Below are positions 17,047-23,823 of a stretch of 64,000 bases of DNA, piece by piece. Where the stretch lies: positions 1 to 64,000 of IMG/VR virus record IMGVR_UViG_3300032116_000102, one strand, 5' to 3'. This DNA is from a virus. Every line of letters starts with the position of its first letter. Position 1 is the stretch's first letter. The notes below the pieces were generated by a model. That model was not told the origin of the DNA. It did no database searches and was given only the letters and a program-made list of their open reading frames with translations. The translations under genes and the position numbers were made by a program.

Positions 17047-17250
17047 ATGAAACACACAACCAGGCTCGGACCCAACCGTTACATCAGACTTGATTCTTAC
17101 GGTGAGTCTCGTGAGACACGCCGTTTCAATATCCTTTGCACCCTCTTCGTCATTGCCATCACGGTTATGACGGCTGGTGCAATGGTCGGCGTCGACATCA
17201 CTAACCTCAACCCACAGAACAATGAGAACACACATCGCCCTGGTCGCTGA
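17047..17250 (+). CDS. Single-span membrane protein, 67 aa
   Basis: A basic N-terminus (about 1-26) precedes a transmembrane segment ILCTLFVIAITVMTAGAMV (about 29-47) and a short polar tail, so the N-terminus is probably cytoplasmic. Starts one base after the previous stop. Function unknown; small early membrane proteins often affect the host envelope or exclude other phages. Confidence 0.55.
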   Translation: MKHTTRLGPNRYIRLDSYGESRETRRFNILCTLFVIAITVMTAGAMVGVDITNLNPQNNENTHRPGR

Positions 17251-17449
17251 TCGTTCCGGTCGTTATGCCCATGTCTGGGGCACAGCCCAAACCTTTTCTC
17301 TGTTTCATGATCAACTCGAAGACATTGGCTGCGAGGTGATCGAAAACCAATCCGATGATTGGGACGGCTGCACCAGAGATGAAATTGCTGAGGACTGCCT
17401 GTCAGTGCATCAGCTGCTCAACGACTCGGACTTCATCCCACACGACTGA
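17222..17449 (+). CDS. Unknown acidic protein, 75 aa
   Basis: Start MRTHIALVADRSGRYAHVWG chosen over an upstream in-frame ATG because it gives the shorter overlap (29 bases) with the membrane protein gene. Ends SDFIPHD. Unrecognised. Confidence 0.55.
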   Translation: MRTHIALVADRSGRYAHVWGTAQTFSLFHDQLEDIGCEVIENQSDDWDGCTRDEIAEDCLSVHQLLNDSDFIPHD

Positions 17450-17455
17450 CTACAT

Positions 17456-17513
17456 CTGGTGTCTCGCAAACACAAGACGCTAAGGCTGGTGCTTGCATCT
17501 TTGTACGTACCAG
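17456..17513 (+). ncRNA. Possible three-way junction RNA element
   Basis: CTGGT (17456-17460) with ACCAG (17509-17513) encloses GTCT/AGAC (17461-17478) and GCTAAG/CTTGC (17479-17496). The tail CTATTC is only loosely like the TATTGCC of D1/D2. Precedes the HTH gene at 17557. Weak evidence. Confidence 0.3.
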
Positions 17514-17556
17514 CTATTCTCTACCTGCATCCACTGCACACAGCTCACCCAAAGCC

Positions 17557-18036
17557 ATGGAAGCCCTTAGCCAACTTGATGTCACAGCACCCGATCACGT
17601 CTCTGTCATTACCAGGGACGGCAAGGTGACCATCTCTGTCCTCAAGGACGGAACCTCTGTCACTCTTGGTTTCCCGATCAAAACACCTTGGATTGATACG
17701 CATCCCCGTCCCCCTTTGCAGCAGTCGCCAGCGGAGGAGATTGGGCGGCGGATTACCAAGGAAGAAGGCCTTGCCTACTTCGAAGAGCTGGCACGGAAAG
17801 ACTCAAAGAACACCACTGTTGTTACCAAGACCAAACGCAGGTCTCCCATTGGTAATTGCAAGTTGACTCCCGAAGCTGTTCGTGAAATCAAGCTGATCCT
17901 GGCTGATAACAAGACGATGAGTCGTTTTGGTTCCAGGCAGCAAGCTTACGAAAAGATTGCCGAAGGCTATTCGGTGAGTCACCATACAATTTCCAACATC
18001 CATAAGGGACTGGCCTGGCGCCAAGTCATCGTGTAA
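17557..18036 (+). CDS. Putative HTH DNA-binding protein, 159 aa
   Basis: The N-terminal half is beta-rich. The C-terminal 60 residues contain KLTPEAVREIKLILADN and then EGYSVSHHTISNIHKGLAW, a helix-turn-helix pattern like those in phage regulators and at the ends of HNH endonucleases. There are no nuclease residues here, so a regulator is more likely. Its position near the start of the early block fits. Confidence 0.55.
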   Translation: MEALSQLDVTAPDHVSVITRDGKVTISVLKDGTSVTLGFPIKTPWIDTHPRPPLQQSPAEEIGRRITKEEGLAYFEELARKDSKNTTVVTKTKRRSPIGNCKLTPEAVREIKLILADNKTMSRFGSRQQAYEKIAEGYSVSHHTISNIHKGLAWRQVIV

Positions 18037-18057
18037 TCAACAGCAACAACACAAACA

Positions 18058-18110
18058 TCTGGGCCTCCACTCTTGAGAATCATTCTCAGTAAGTGGTATA
18101 AGTCCCAGGA
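18058..18110 (+). promoter_or_regulatory. RNA element B1 (CTGGGC / TAAGTCCCAG family)
   Basis: Outer stem CTGGG (18059-18063) with CCCAG (18104-18108), second stem CCACT (18067-18071) with AGTGG (18092-18096), and a tip formed by the perfect 7-1-7 palindrome TGAGAATCATTCTCA (18074-18088). The 3-prime side reads TATAAGTCCCAG, as in B2 and B3. Ends 22 bases before the ATG at 18133. Confidence 0.55.
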
Positions 18111-18132
18111 CATTCATTCAGTTCACCTCAAC

Positions 18133-18339
18133 ATGACTGAAGACAACAAACGGTATCACCTCATCATCAACGTTGATGAGAAGTATGCCATCGTCAATGC
18201 ACTAGCTTTTTATCATGCTCATCACACGCTTGGTTCTTTGCTTGACGAAGACGAGCGTGAACAATATGAGCTTGCATTCAAAGAAGATGGTCCAACTCTT
18301 GTTGATACATTAGCCACAAGAGTTGCCAATACCTTCTGA
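18133..18339 (+). CDS. Unknown acidic protein, 68 aa
   Basis: Start MTEDNKRYHLIINVDEKYA chosen because the upstream ATG at 18073 lies inside RNA element B1 and this ATG follows the usual CACCTCAAC leader. Acidic, ends TRVANTF. Unrecognised. Confidence 0.55.
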   Translation: MTEDNKRYHLIINVDEKYAIVNALAFYHAHHTLGSLLDEDEREQYELAFKEDGPTLVDTLATRVANTF

Positions 18340-18367
18340 AAACCACACACTTCACTCAATTCAAACC

Positions 18368-18505
18368 ATGACTAACCTTCAAACACTTGACGAAAATTAC
18401 AATGCTGATCTTCTAGATGCAATGGCTGACATTGCAGCTGAACAAGAAGAATCAATGCGTAACTCAGATCCACAAGAATGGGAGGGTTACGATGACGAAT
18501 CGTAA
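18368..18505 (+). CDS. Acidic small protein, 45 aa
   Basis: Start MTNLQTLDENYNADLL follows a CTCAATTCAAACC leader. Very acidic with the C-terminus EWEGYDDES. Unrecognised. Confidence 0.5.
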   Translation: MTNLQTLDENYNADLLDAMADIAAEQEESMRNSDPQEWEGYDDES

Positions 18506-19091
18506 GCACGAAGATGACATCGTTATTGTCATCATTGCCATCATCTCCATTCTGATCACCACACTCATCGACGCAATCCAATGTCTTACATCTCTGAACT
18601 CCAAAAGTTCTACCCCAGAACCTACAAAGCTCGTCTCGCCATCCAACGATACGAAACCCACAAAGAGTGGGAACACGAAATCCCAACGACTGTCACCGTC
18701 CACGAAACCACGCTCAACTACGGCGGTCCAGAGGAAGGTGGATGGTGGTACCAAGCAGGACTCCCGGTCCTTACCCACTGCATCTTCTCCAAGAAGCAAG
18801 CGGTCCAAACCTTCATCCAATACTTCGACGAATACGAAGTCGCGGACCAGCCAAGCCTCGGGCTTTCAACAACATATCACAACTACGAAGTCAACTTCGC
18901 CAATGGATACGCTACTGTCTACCCCGAATCCAAACCACACTACTGCTGATGACTCTAACTCAGATCAAACCACCCGTAGGGTTGAGCATCAACCAACGGA
19001 ACCTCTACACATACTTTCTAAACCACAGGAAGAAGTACAAGCACACACCGTGCTACGTACCAAGGTGTCCCGGTCAAAACTCAAGGGTTGA
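18492..19091 (+). CDS. Membrane-segment ORF fully overlapping the next gene
   Basis: From MTNRKHEDD an isoleucine-rich transmembrane segment (IVIVIIAIISILITTLIDAI) runs in sequence not used by any other gene. The frame then stays open through 18581-18949 in a different frame and ends at 19091, giving a Ser/Thr/Pro-rich tail. Either a true long overlap or a real short membrane protein whose frame simply lacks an early stop. Confidence 0.35.
   Translation: MTNRKHEDDIVIVIIAIISILITTLIDAIQCLTSLNSKSSTPEPTKLVSPSNDTKPTKSGNTKSQRLSPSTKPRSTTAVQRKVDGGTKQDSRSLPTASSPRSKRSKPSSNTSTNTKSRTSQASGFQQHITTTKSTSPMDTLLSTPNPNHTTADDSNSDQTTRRVEHQPTEPLHILSKPQEEVQAHTVLRTKVSRSKLKG
18581..18949 (+). CDS. Unknown protein, 122 aa
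   Basis: Starts MSYISELQKFYPRTYKARLA. Contains YGGPEEGGWWYQAG and an acidic aromatic C-terminal half ending SKPHYC. The residue pattern looks like a normal soluble protein. The stop overlaps the next ATG (ATGA). Unrecognised. Confidence 0.55.
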   Translation: MSYISELQKFYPRTYKARLAIQRYETHKEWEHEIPTTVTVHETTLNYGGPEEGGWWYQAGLPVLTHCIFSKKQAVQTFIQYFDEYEVADQPSLGLSTTYHNYEVNFANGYATVYPESKPHYC

Positions 19092-19197
19092 ACAATATCT
19101 CAATGCATTAATCAAGCTGGAACAATACGGCTTGATACGCGTTGACAGAAGCAGTGATCACTACACAAGTTGGATCATGCTTCCACCAAAGAACTAA
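18949..19197 (+). CDS. Small basic, possibly winged-helix protein, 82 aa
   Basis: Start MTLTQIKPPVGLSINQRN overlaps the previous stop. The sequence SRVEQYLNALIKLEQYGLIR followed by VDRSSDHYTSWIML resembles a helix plus wing, and two Cys sit in CYVPRC. DNA binding is a guess. A longer in-frame upstream extension (from 18667) is a shadow of the 122-aa gene. Confidence 0.5.
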   Translation: MTLTQIKPPVGLSINQRNLYTYFLNHRKKYKHTPCYVPRCPGQNSRVEQYLNALIKLEQYGLIRVDRSSDHYTSWIMLPPKN

Positions 19198-19276
19198 TCA
19201 CCTACGTCATATAACACTTCCGTTATATTGTTTGCTATTCGCAAATAGCGAATACATGCCAATACTTCAATCCACA

Positions 19277-19318
19277 CCTGGGCATCACCAACGTAAGTAC
19301 GGTGTGTAAGTCCCAGGA
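19277..19318 (+). promoter_or_regulatory. RNA element B2
   Basis: CCTGGG (19277-19282) pairs with CCCAGG (19312-19317); inner stem CACC/GGTG; 3-prime side reads TGTAAGTCCCAGG. Same constant parts as B1 and B3 with a different inner stem. Ends 28 bases before the ATG at 19346. Confidence 0.55.
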
Positions 19319-19345
19319 TTTACTCAAACTTTACCTCACTTCACC

Positions 19346-19549
19346 ATGTCTCAAAGCGAGTACTTCTACCTTGAAGAAGTTCGTTCCATCTTGAAGAATG
19401 TCCTTGCACGTGAGAGCAAGAGACATCAGATGGACCAACATCTCACGCCACATACCGAAGATGTGATCGAAGAGATCCTCAACATGCTTGAAGAGGAGCT
19501 CGACTACGATCCAACGCCTCAATACGATCCAAGCCTTGCTGGCATCTAA
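19346..19549 (+). CDS. Acidic helical protein, 67 aa
   Basis: Starts MSQSEYFYLEEVRSILKN; two amphipathic helices and an acidic tail (MLEEELDYDPTPQYDP). The leader is CTTTACCTCACTTCACC. Unrecognised. Confidence 0.55.
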   Translation: MSQSEYFYLEEVRSILKNVLARESKRHQMDQHLTPHTEDVIEEILNMLEEELDYDPTPQYDPSLAGI

Positions 19550-19554
19550 GTCAG

Positions 19555-19586
19555 CCCCCTACAACCCCCGAGGAAGTACCAGGGGG
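19555..19586 (+). promoter_or_regulatory. Intergenic hairpin CCCCCT/AGGGGG
   Basis: CCCCCT (19555-19560) pairs with AGGGGG (19581-19586). It lies between two early genes, 97 bases before the next ATG. Neither a T-run nor a known family is apparent. Confidence 0.35.
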
Positions 19587-19637
19587 GATACCTTTAGTTC
19601 TATAAGAAACTATTATGTATTCCCCCTTATCCACTCC

Positions 19638-19656
19638 TTGACAACCCTGGTAGACT
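19638..19656 (+). promoter_or_regulatory. TTGACNNNCCTGGTAGACT motif, copy 1
   Basis: TTGACAACCCTGGTAGACT shares 16 of 19 bases with 35875-35893. TTGACA could be a -35 box or the TGGTAGACT part an extended -10; spacing fits neither arrangement well. Located 27 bases before the ATG at 19683. Confidence 0.3.
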
Positions 19657-19682
19657 CAACACACTTACCACACACTCAACTC

Positions 19683-19889
19683 ATGTCTTCCAACAAACCA
19701 ACCATTCCCAACTCTGTAGATCCTCAAAAGCTTCAGTTCATGCAACTGACTGCAAAGATGAAAGAATCTGCAGACAAATATGGCGTCGGCTTCATCGGAG
19801 GCTTTGTTGCCTCCGATGGAGAAGTCTTTTACATGTCAAATATGAATGACGAAGACACCCAAGCATTGATGCCGGACAGTCTCAAATGA
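19683..19889 (+). CDS. Unknown protein, 68 aa
   Basis: Start MSSNKPTIPNSVDPQKLQFM follows CACACTCAACTC. It contains YGVGFIGGFVASDGEVFYMS, a beta-hairpin-like core. Overlaps the next gene by four bases (ATGA). Unrecognised. Confidence 0.55.
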   Translation: MSSNKPTIPNSVDPQKLQFMQLTAKMKESADKYGVGFIGGFVASDGEVFYMSNMNDEDTQALMPDSLK

Positions 19890-20056
19890 AACAAGTTATT
19901 TACAAAGAAATCATTACTATTGATGGACGTGAATACACAGTTGCTAACTGTGATTATTCTGAATCAATCTACGAATTACTTAAAGACAATGTCTTAGAAG
20001 ATGACAACCAAGAGATTGTTAATCACATTGTTGATGACATTGTTAATTCCCAATGA
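19886..20056 (+). CDS. Acidic small protein, 56 aa
   Basis: Starts MKQVIYKEIITIDGREYTV and ends with an acidic helix. ATGA overlaps at both ends couple it to its neighbours. Unrecognised. Confidence 0.55.
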   Translation: MKQVIYKEIITIDGREYTVANCDYSESIYELLKDNVLEDDNQEIVNHIVDDIVNSQ

Positions 20057-20250
20057 CTAAGAAATCAATCATCAGTTTTGATCGCACCATCCATGGTGTA
20101 AACATCACCGAACACGGTATCAAATCTGTATCTAAAGCAATCAAGCTTGGGCCATTTCAACTCACACTCAACGCCAATCCCAATGGTGTCAAAGGATCAC
20201 TCAGTATTCCTGGCACAGGCTTGAGCATCCCAAACATTAAATTAATCTAA
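20053..20250 (+). CDS. DUF4236-like small beta protein, 65 aa
   Basis: The segment LGPFQLTLNANPNGVKGSLS followed by IPGTGLSIP recalls DUF4236 domains (GPFRxNxSxxGxGxSxG...GTGxS). That domain has no assigned function. Assignment from memory of the pattern only. Confidence 0.5.
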   Translation: MTKKSIISFDRTIHGVNITEHGIKSVSKAIKLGPFQLTLNANPNGVKGSLSIPGTGLSIPNIKLI

Positions 20251-20251
20251 A

Positions 20252-20313
20252 GATCTGGGCGTCTGTACTCGTTGTGCAAACAGCACAGAAAGAGACAGTG
20301 TAAGTCCCAGATC
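20252..20313 (+). promoter_or_regulatory. RNA element B3
   Basis: Outer stem GATCTGGG (20252-20259) pairs perfectly with CCCAGATC (20306-20313). Inner CTGT/ACAG and tip TGTGC-AAACA-GCACA. The 3-prime strand carries the shared TGTAAGTCCCAG. Ends 22 bases before the ATG at 20336. Confidence 0.6.
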
Positions 20314-20335
20314 CTGTCCACTTACTCAACTCAAC

Positions 20336-20524
20336 ATGTCACTATTCCTCGACGAACTTACGTTGTTTGATCGCATCAATCTTGCTGCCTGCGCTGCACG
20401 CAGGGCACAGGACAACACACTTGATGCTGATCGATTCCACAATGAGTACAAGACTGCACGTCTGTGGCATAACCACAAGTGCGTCATCACCAAAACTTAT
20501 TCCTACGTGGATGACAACTCATGA
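20336..20524 (+). CDS. Unknown protein, 62 aa
   Basis: Starts MSLFLDELTLFDRINLAACA. Helical with a basic centre. The leader is CCACTTACTCAACTCAAC. Overlaps the next gene (ATGA). Unrecognised. Confidence 0.55.
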   Translation: MSLFLDELTLFDRINLAACAARRAQDNTLDADRFHNEYKTARLWHNHKCVITKTYSYVDDNS

Positions 20525-20769
20525 CAATCCTTGCCATCGAAGACACTCACTTCACTGATACCCATGTCACAGTTACAGCAGTTGTGGAGGACATGCGTCT
20601 GCTCTATCGGGCGACTCGCTTCGACCCTGAAGAGTGGGCTCCTGCATTGTGTACAACAACTGTCGAACTGGATCCAGAGGAACCAATCCCTCTTGATGAA
20701 GATGGGTTCGCTGAGTATCTTGATCACCTCGATCCTCAATGGCAACTCGTTGACATGAGCGAAGAATGA
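20521..20769 (+). CDS. Acidic protein, 82 aa
   Basis: Starts MTILAIEDTHFTDTHVTVTA and ends acidic (LDHLDPQWQLVDMSEE). Overlaps both neighbours by four bases. Unrecognised. Confidence 0.55.
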   Translation: MTILAIEDTHFTDTHVTVTAVVEDMRLLYRATRFDPEEWAPALCTTTVELDPEEPIPLDEDGFAEYLDHLDPQWQLVDMSEE

Positions 20770-20858
20770 TTGGTTTCTCAATTGAATTCAAACGCTGGTA
20801 CTTTGTACTGCGTGGTCCCAGGGGCAGGATCTACCTAGCCACTGGCTTCATGAAGTGA
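20766..20858 (+). CDS. Very small basic protein, 30 aa
   Basis: MIGFSIEFKRWYFVLRGPRG starts by ATGA overlap with the preceding gene and ends GRIYLATGFMK. Coupling and amphipathic composition support it, but at this size it could be spurious. Confidence 0.4.
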   Translation: MIGFSIEFKRWYFVLRGPRGRIYLATGFMK

Positions 20859-20896
20859 CGTGTTAAAACAACACCGCTTTAGTTAACACATCGTCC

Positions 20897-20919
20897 TGGA
20901 CATGACGTTAAACTGTCCA
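20897..20919 (+). promoter_or_regulatory. GACGTTAAAC hairpin A2
   Basis: Stem TGGACA (20897-20902) with TGTCCA (20914-20919) closes the loop TGACGTTAAAC. The preceding CGTCC is shared with A3 to A5. An additional dyad TGTTAA/TTAACA lies just upstream. Ends 22 bases before the ATG at 20942. Confidence 0.6.
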
Positions 20920-20941
20920 TTCCTTTTACCCATTCAATTCA

Positions 20942-22648
20942 ATGCATTTCCAACTTCCCTCCAACCTCCAACAAGAACTCCTGGCTTATGATCCAAAGCT
21001 CAAGGCTTTGGTTAAGCAGGATGACAACAAGAAGCCTGCTAAGAAAGCTAAGTATCCCCTTGGCAACATCCCGCATCTCATCCCTGAAGACATCGTGCGC
21101 TCCAGCTACCAACAGGATGCAATCAACTACATCAACTCACAGCTAGCACCAGGGCGCTTTCGTTTGTTTACCAAGCTTGTGGACGTAGCAAGTTCACAAG
21201 CACGCACTGTACCTATTGCTGTTATTTATCACTTCGAGCAATGCTGGTACGCAGCATGGCTTCCACAGAAAGGCGAAGACTATGTCTATGGCTACGCCTA
21301 CGCATTCAAGAACACCTCAGCTGCTGCTAAGCAAGTTCCAAACAGCATCTGGAACAGCAAAGAACAGTGCACTGAACACACCATCGGTCGTGGTGCACAG
21401 GTCTTTACCTACTCAAGAACAGTAACTAAGCAAGACATTATCAACGGCAAGGACGGTCGCAACTGGCGTGCGATGGGTATAGCTAGCTACTACCAGAAGA
21501 CATGCGATATCAATGAAGCAATCAACTCGTTTGATTCTGCATTGATGGAAACCATTCCTACATGGAGTGACTGTCGTTCTATGTTTGATCGCTTGCGTTG
21601 CAACAACATTGTTGATGCACTTGATATGCCTTCTTTCTTTAGCAAGCCTATTGCCGATAAGACTAAGTATGAACTCACGATTGATAACTTGATTGCAACA
21701 TCTAAGTTACTAAAGAATGACTATGGTTATTCTTCTTACGGTACATGTTTAACCAAGACTGAAGCAATCATTACTACTCCGTATATTAAGAAGCAGCTTC
21801 AAGCAATGCTTGATCGTTCAACTGCTGAGTACAGCAACCCAGAGAATACACAACGGAAGGCTATCAAGTATGGCTTCAAGGAATTTGAGCAGACCTGTAA
21901 TTCTATTGAATTCATTATTCGTATCTGGCCTGATTGCCCTATTGACCACTACCGTACTTACTTCAATGAACTACGTTGCATCAACTTAAACAACCTGAGG
22001 TATGACGAACGTCTTGTCGAATGGCTACGCACCAACATGTCTGTTGCATCGTTCTTCAACATGCTGCGTAAGTTCAATGAGGCAGAACCTACCTCTCATC
22101 GCAGTTCATACAGTGACTATGATTACCACGTCAAATCATTCTTTGAAATGAATGACACTTTCTCCATGATCATGCGCATCCTGGAGAACGACAAACAAAT
22201 CGAGGCACCTAAGCGCTGGCGCATGCCTGACTTCCATGACTACGTGCAAGCCGAAGCATGGAAGGTAACCAACCGCAAGGAATCACTGCACCAGGATTTG
22301 TTCCCTACTCCGATCAAGGTCAACGTAGACGGCAGTGACTGGACATTCTTCCAGCCTGTCGACACACACCAGCTGGCACAGTGGGGACAAGCAGTCCGTA
22401 ACTGTGTGGGTTCTGCAGGACGCTATGCAGATGACATCAAGAAACGCAAGCACTTCATTGTGCTCTGCATGATTGATGGCAAGCCCACCTTCACCATCCA
22501 ACTGGATGTATCCATGGGTGTCATGAACGTCGTACAGATTGCTGGCGTAGCGAACCAGCGCCTGTCTGTTGACCAACATGAGCAGTACTCCACTGCCTTC
22601 AAGCAAGCCTTGCAATCTCGTGAATCTGAGCTAAGCTCTAAGAGCTGA
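20942..22648 (+). CDS. PcfJ-like protein, 568 aa
   Basis: The C-terminal 170 residues contain LHQDLFPTPIKV, then QWGQAVRNCVGSAGRYADDI and a VVQIAGVANQRLS strand, matching the PcfJ-like domain pattern (NCVG followed by a beta sheet and a Q-x-x-G-x-x-N motif). PcfJ-like proteins occur on plasmids and phages; their biochemical role is not established. The N-terminal part is unrecognised. The leader TTTTACCCATTCAATTCA has no Shine-Dalgarno sequence. Confidence 0.65.
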   Translation: MHFQLPSNLQQELLAYDPKLKALVKQDDNKKPAKKAKYPLGNIPHLIPEDIVRSSYQQDAINYINSQLAPGRFRLFTKLVDVASSQARTVPIAVIYHFEQCWYAAWLPQKGEDYVYGYAYAFKNTSAAAKQVPNSIWNSKEQCTEHTIGRGAQVFTYSRTVTKQDIINGKDGRNWRAMGIASYYQKTCDINEAINSFDSALMETIPTWSDCRSMFDRLRCNNIVDALDMPSFFSKPIADKTKYELTIDNLIATSKLLKNDYGYSSYGTCLTKTEAIITTPYIKKQLQAMLDRSTAEYSNPENTQRKAIKYGFKEFEQTCNSIEFIIRIWPDCPIDHYRTYFNELRCINLNNLRYDERLVEWLRTNMSVASFFNMLRKFNEAEPTSHRSSYSDYDYHVKSFFEMNDTFSMIMRILENDKQIEAPKRWRMPDFHDYVQAEAWKVTNRKESLHQDLFPTPIKVNVDGSDWTFFQPVDTHQLAQWGQAVRNCVGSAGRYADDIKKRKHFIVLCMIDGKPTFTIQLDVSMGVMNVVQIAGVANQRLSVDQHEQYSTAFKQALQSRESELSSKS

Positions 22649-22657
22649 AGCCACAGC

Positions 22658-22691
22658 AGGGGCATCCTATCCTCGTAAATGGGATGCCTCT
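22658..22691 (+). terminator. Terminator-like hairpin
   Basis: AGGGGCATCC (22658-22667) pairs with GGATGCCTCT (22682-22691), ten pairs including one G-T, followed by TTTAA. It could end the PcfJ-like transcript, but it lies only seven bases before the next ATG, so it may instead be a leader hairpin. Confidence 0.5.
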
Positions 22692-22698
22692 TTAACTC

Positions 22699-22917
22699 AT
22701 GTCTGATTACACCGACGAACAACTCCTTGCCATGGCCATGGCAAACATTGGTGAGTACATCACAGATAACTCACCTCAATACATCCTGATCGAAGACGAT
22801 CCTCGTAATGAGGATGATTACGACACATGGAGTTACGGTACTGAACCGTTACCTCATGATCACACTTGGCACTCCACATCGATTGATGTAGAGGTAAGCC
22901 CAAGTCAGGCCGACTAG
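22699..22917 (+). CDS. Acidic protein, 72 aa
   Basis: Starts MSDYTDEQLLAMAMANIGEY; acidic and soluble. Its stop lies inside the tRNA 5-prime fragment at 22908-22936. Unrecognised. Confidence 0.55.
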   Translation: MSDYTDEQLLAMAMANIGEYITDNSPQYILIEDDPRNEDDYDTWSYGTEPLPHDHTWHSTSIDVEVSPSQAD

Positions 22918-22936
22918 TCCAACGGCAGAGACAAGC
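22908..22936 (+). pseudogene. tRNA 5-prime fragment
   Basis: GGCCGAC (acceptor strand), TA, then a D-arm GTC...GAC, then A and AGC, ending exactly at the ATG of the HNH gene. The acceptor strand is identical to that of the complete tRNA at 23306, and the D-stem differs by a compensatory pair (GTC/GAC versus GCC/GGC). Interpreted as the left half of a tRNA gene interrupted by the endonuclease gene. Confidence 0.6.
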
Positions 22937-23323
22937 ATGAAACTCTATGGTCCATACACTCGCAAAGATGGCAGACAACATGTCATTCTTTACGAGAACG
23001 GCAAACGCAAAACAGTAAGCTATCCCAAGTATTTACTTGAGACAAAGCTTGGTCGATCTCTTTTGCCTCATGAAACCTGCGATCACATTGATGGAGATCC
23101 TTTAAACAATTCTTTAGATAACTTGCAGATGCTATCCAGATCGGATAACGTACGCAAGCACGCAGCTCTTTCACCTGCAGAGCTGGGGACTTTCACTTGT
23201 CCTATTTGTTTGTGTTCATTTACCAAACGAATGCATAGCACTAGGCACAATCGAAAGCAAGGAAAACGTGGACCTTATTGTTCACGTTCATGCGCAGGTA
23301 AAGCTGGCCGACTAGCCCAATAG
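22937..23323 (+). CDS. HNH homing endonuclease, 128 aa
   Basis: The HNH core CDHIDGDPLNNSLDNLQ (about 47-63) has the DH and N residues of the HNH_3 type. A C-terminal zinc finger follows (CPICLCSF ... YCSRSCAGK). It starts immediately after a tRNA 5-prime fragment, and its TAG stop lies inside the D-arm of the downstream tRNA, so gene and tRNA travel as one unit. A free-standing homing endonuclease that targets a tRNA gene is inferred. Confidence 0.8.
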   Translation: MKLYGPYTRKDGRQHVILYENGKRKTVSYPKYLLETKLGRSLLPHETCDHIDGDPLNNSLDNLQMLSRSDNVRKHAALSPAELGTFTCPICLCSFTKRMHSTRHNRKQGKRGPYCSRSCAGKAGRLAQ

Positions 23324-23383
23324 GAAGCAGGCAAGTGACTTAAAATCACTCCAGTCCCGGTTCGAATCCGGGGTCGGCTACCA
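23306..23383 (+). tRNA. tRNA with UAA anticodon (Leu-type), encoded CCA
   Basis: Acceptor GGCCGAC/GTCGGCT, D-stem GCC/GGC, anticodon stem AGTGA/TCACT with loop CTTAAAA (anticodon TAA at 23341-23343), T-stem CCCGG/CCGGG with loop TTCGAAT, and an encoded CCA end. The variable region is only five bases, although tRNA-Leu normally has a long variable arm. Leu identity is therefore by anticodon only. Confidence 0.8.
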
Positions 23384-23412
23384 ACTCAACACTCAACACT
23401 CAACACAACATC

Positions 23413-23775
23413 ATGCAACTCTTTGCAGCCTTCAAGCATCTCATCCCTGAATTCCACGCTTACTCTGATGAAGAGCAGCGTTACAACCTTGGAGCAACCT
23501 GGACAGCGGCTGACGGCCTTAAGGACTATTACAACCTCGAACTACGGTACGTTCATAACTCAGAGCGTCTTGCCCTCAACGGCGATCCCCAGCCTGATGG
23601 CAGCTGGAAATATGTGGAACCCTCCGGCCGTGTCCATACCATGTCGGCAGAGCGAGCCAAGATGTTCATGGAACAAACCCATGCCCATGCCACTATCATG
23701 TGCGGCATGCTGGATCGCCTCAAAGAATCAGGATTGATGGACCAGGTGGTAGACACCAACGCCCAACCTGCCTAA
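23413..23775 (+). CDS. Unknown protein, 120 aa
   Basis: Starts MQLFAAFKHLIPEFHAYSDE. The leader is an extreme CAACTCAACACTCAACACT repeat. Mixed alpha/beta; ends MDQVVDTNAQPA. Unrecognised. Confidence 0.6.
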   Translation: MQLFAAFKHLIPEFHAYSDEEQRYNLGATWTAADGLKDYYNLELRYVHNSERLALNGDPQPDGSWKYVEPSGRVHTMSAERAKMFMEQTHAHATIMCGMLDRLKESGLMDQVVDTNAQPA

Positions 23776-23795
23776 GATCACAGCGGAATGTTCGG

Positions 23796-23819
23796 CCCCT
23801 GCGCAAGCGGGGGTCTTTT
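23796..23819 (+). terminator. Terminator-like hairpin with GCAA tetraloop
   Basis: CCCCTGC (23796-23802) pairs with GCGGGGG (23807-23813) around GCAA, followed by TCTTTT. Placed between two genes; the next ATG is at 23824, so it may also act as a leader hairpin. Confidence 0.5.
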
Positions 23820-23823
23820 CTTC

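Noticed and set aside
18667-18948. N-terminal extension of the 82-aa gene
   Set aside because: This part lies inside the 122-aa gene in another frame and has Arg/Pro-rich shadow composition; the ATGA start at 18949 is better.
23400-23445. CRISPR-like short repeats (CAACTCAACACT)
   Set aside because: The units are only 8-9 bases and directly adjacent, without spacers; they are part of a translation leader.
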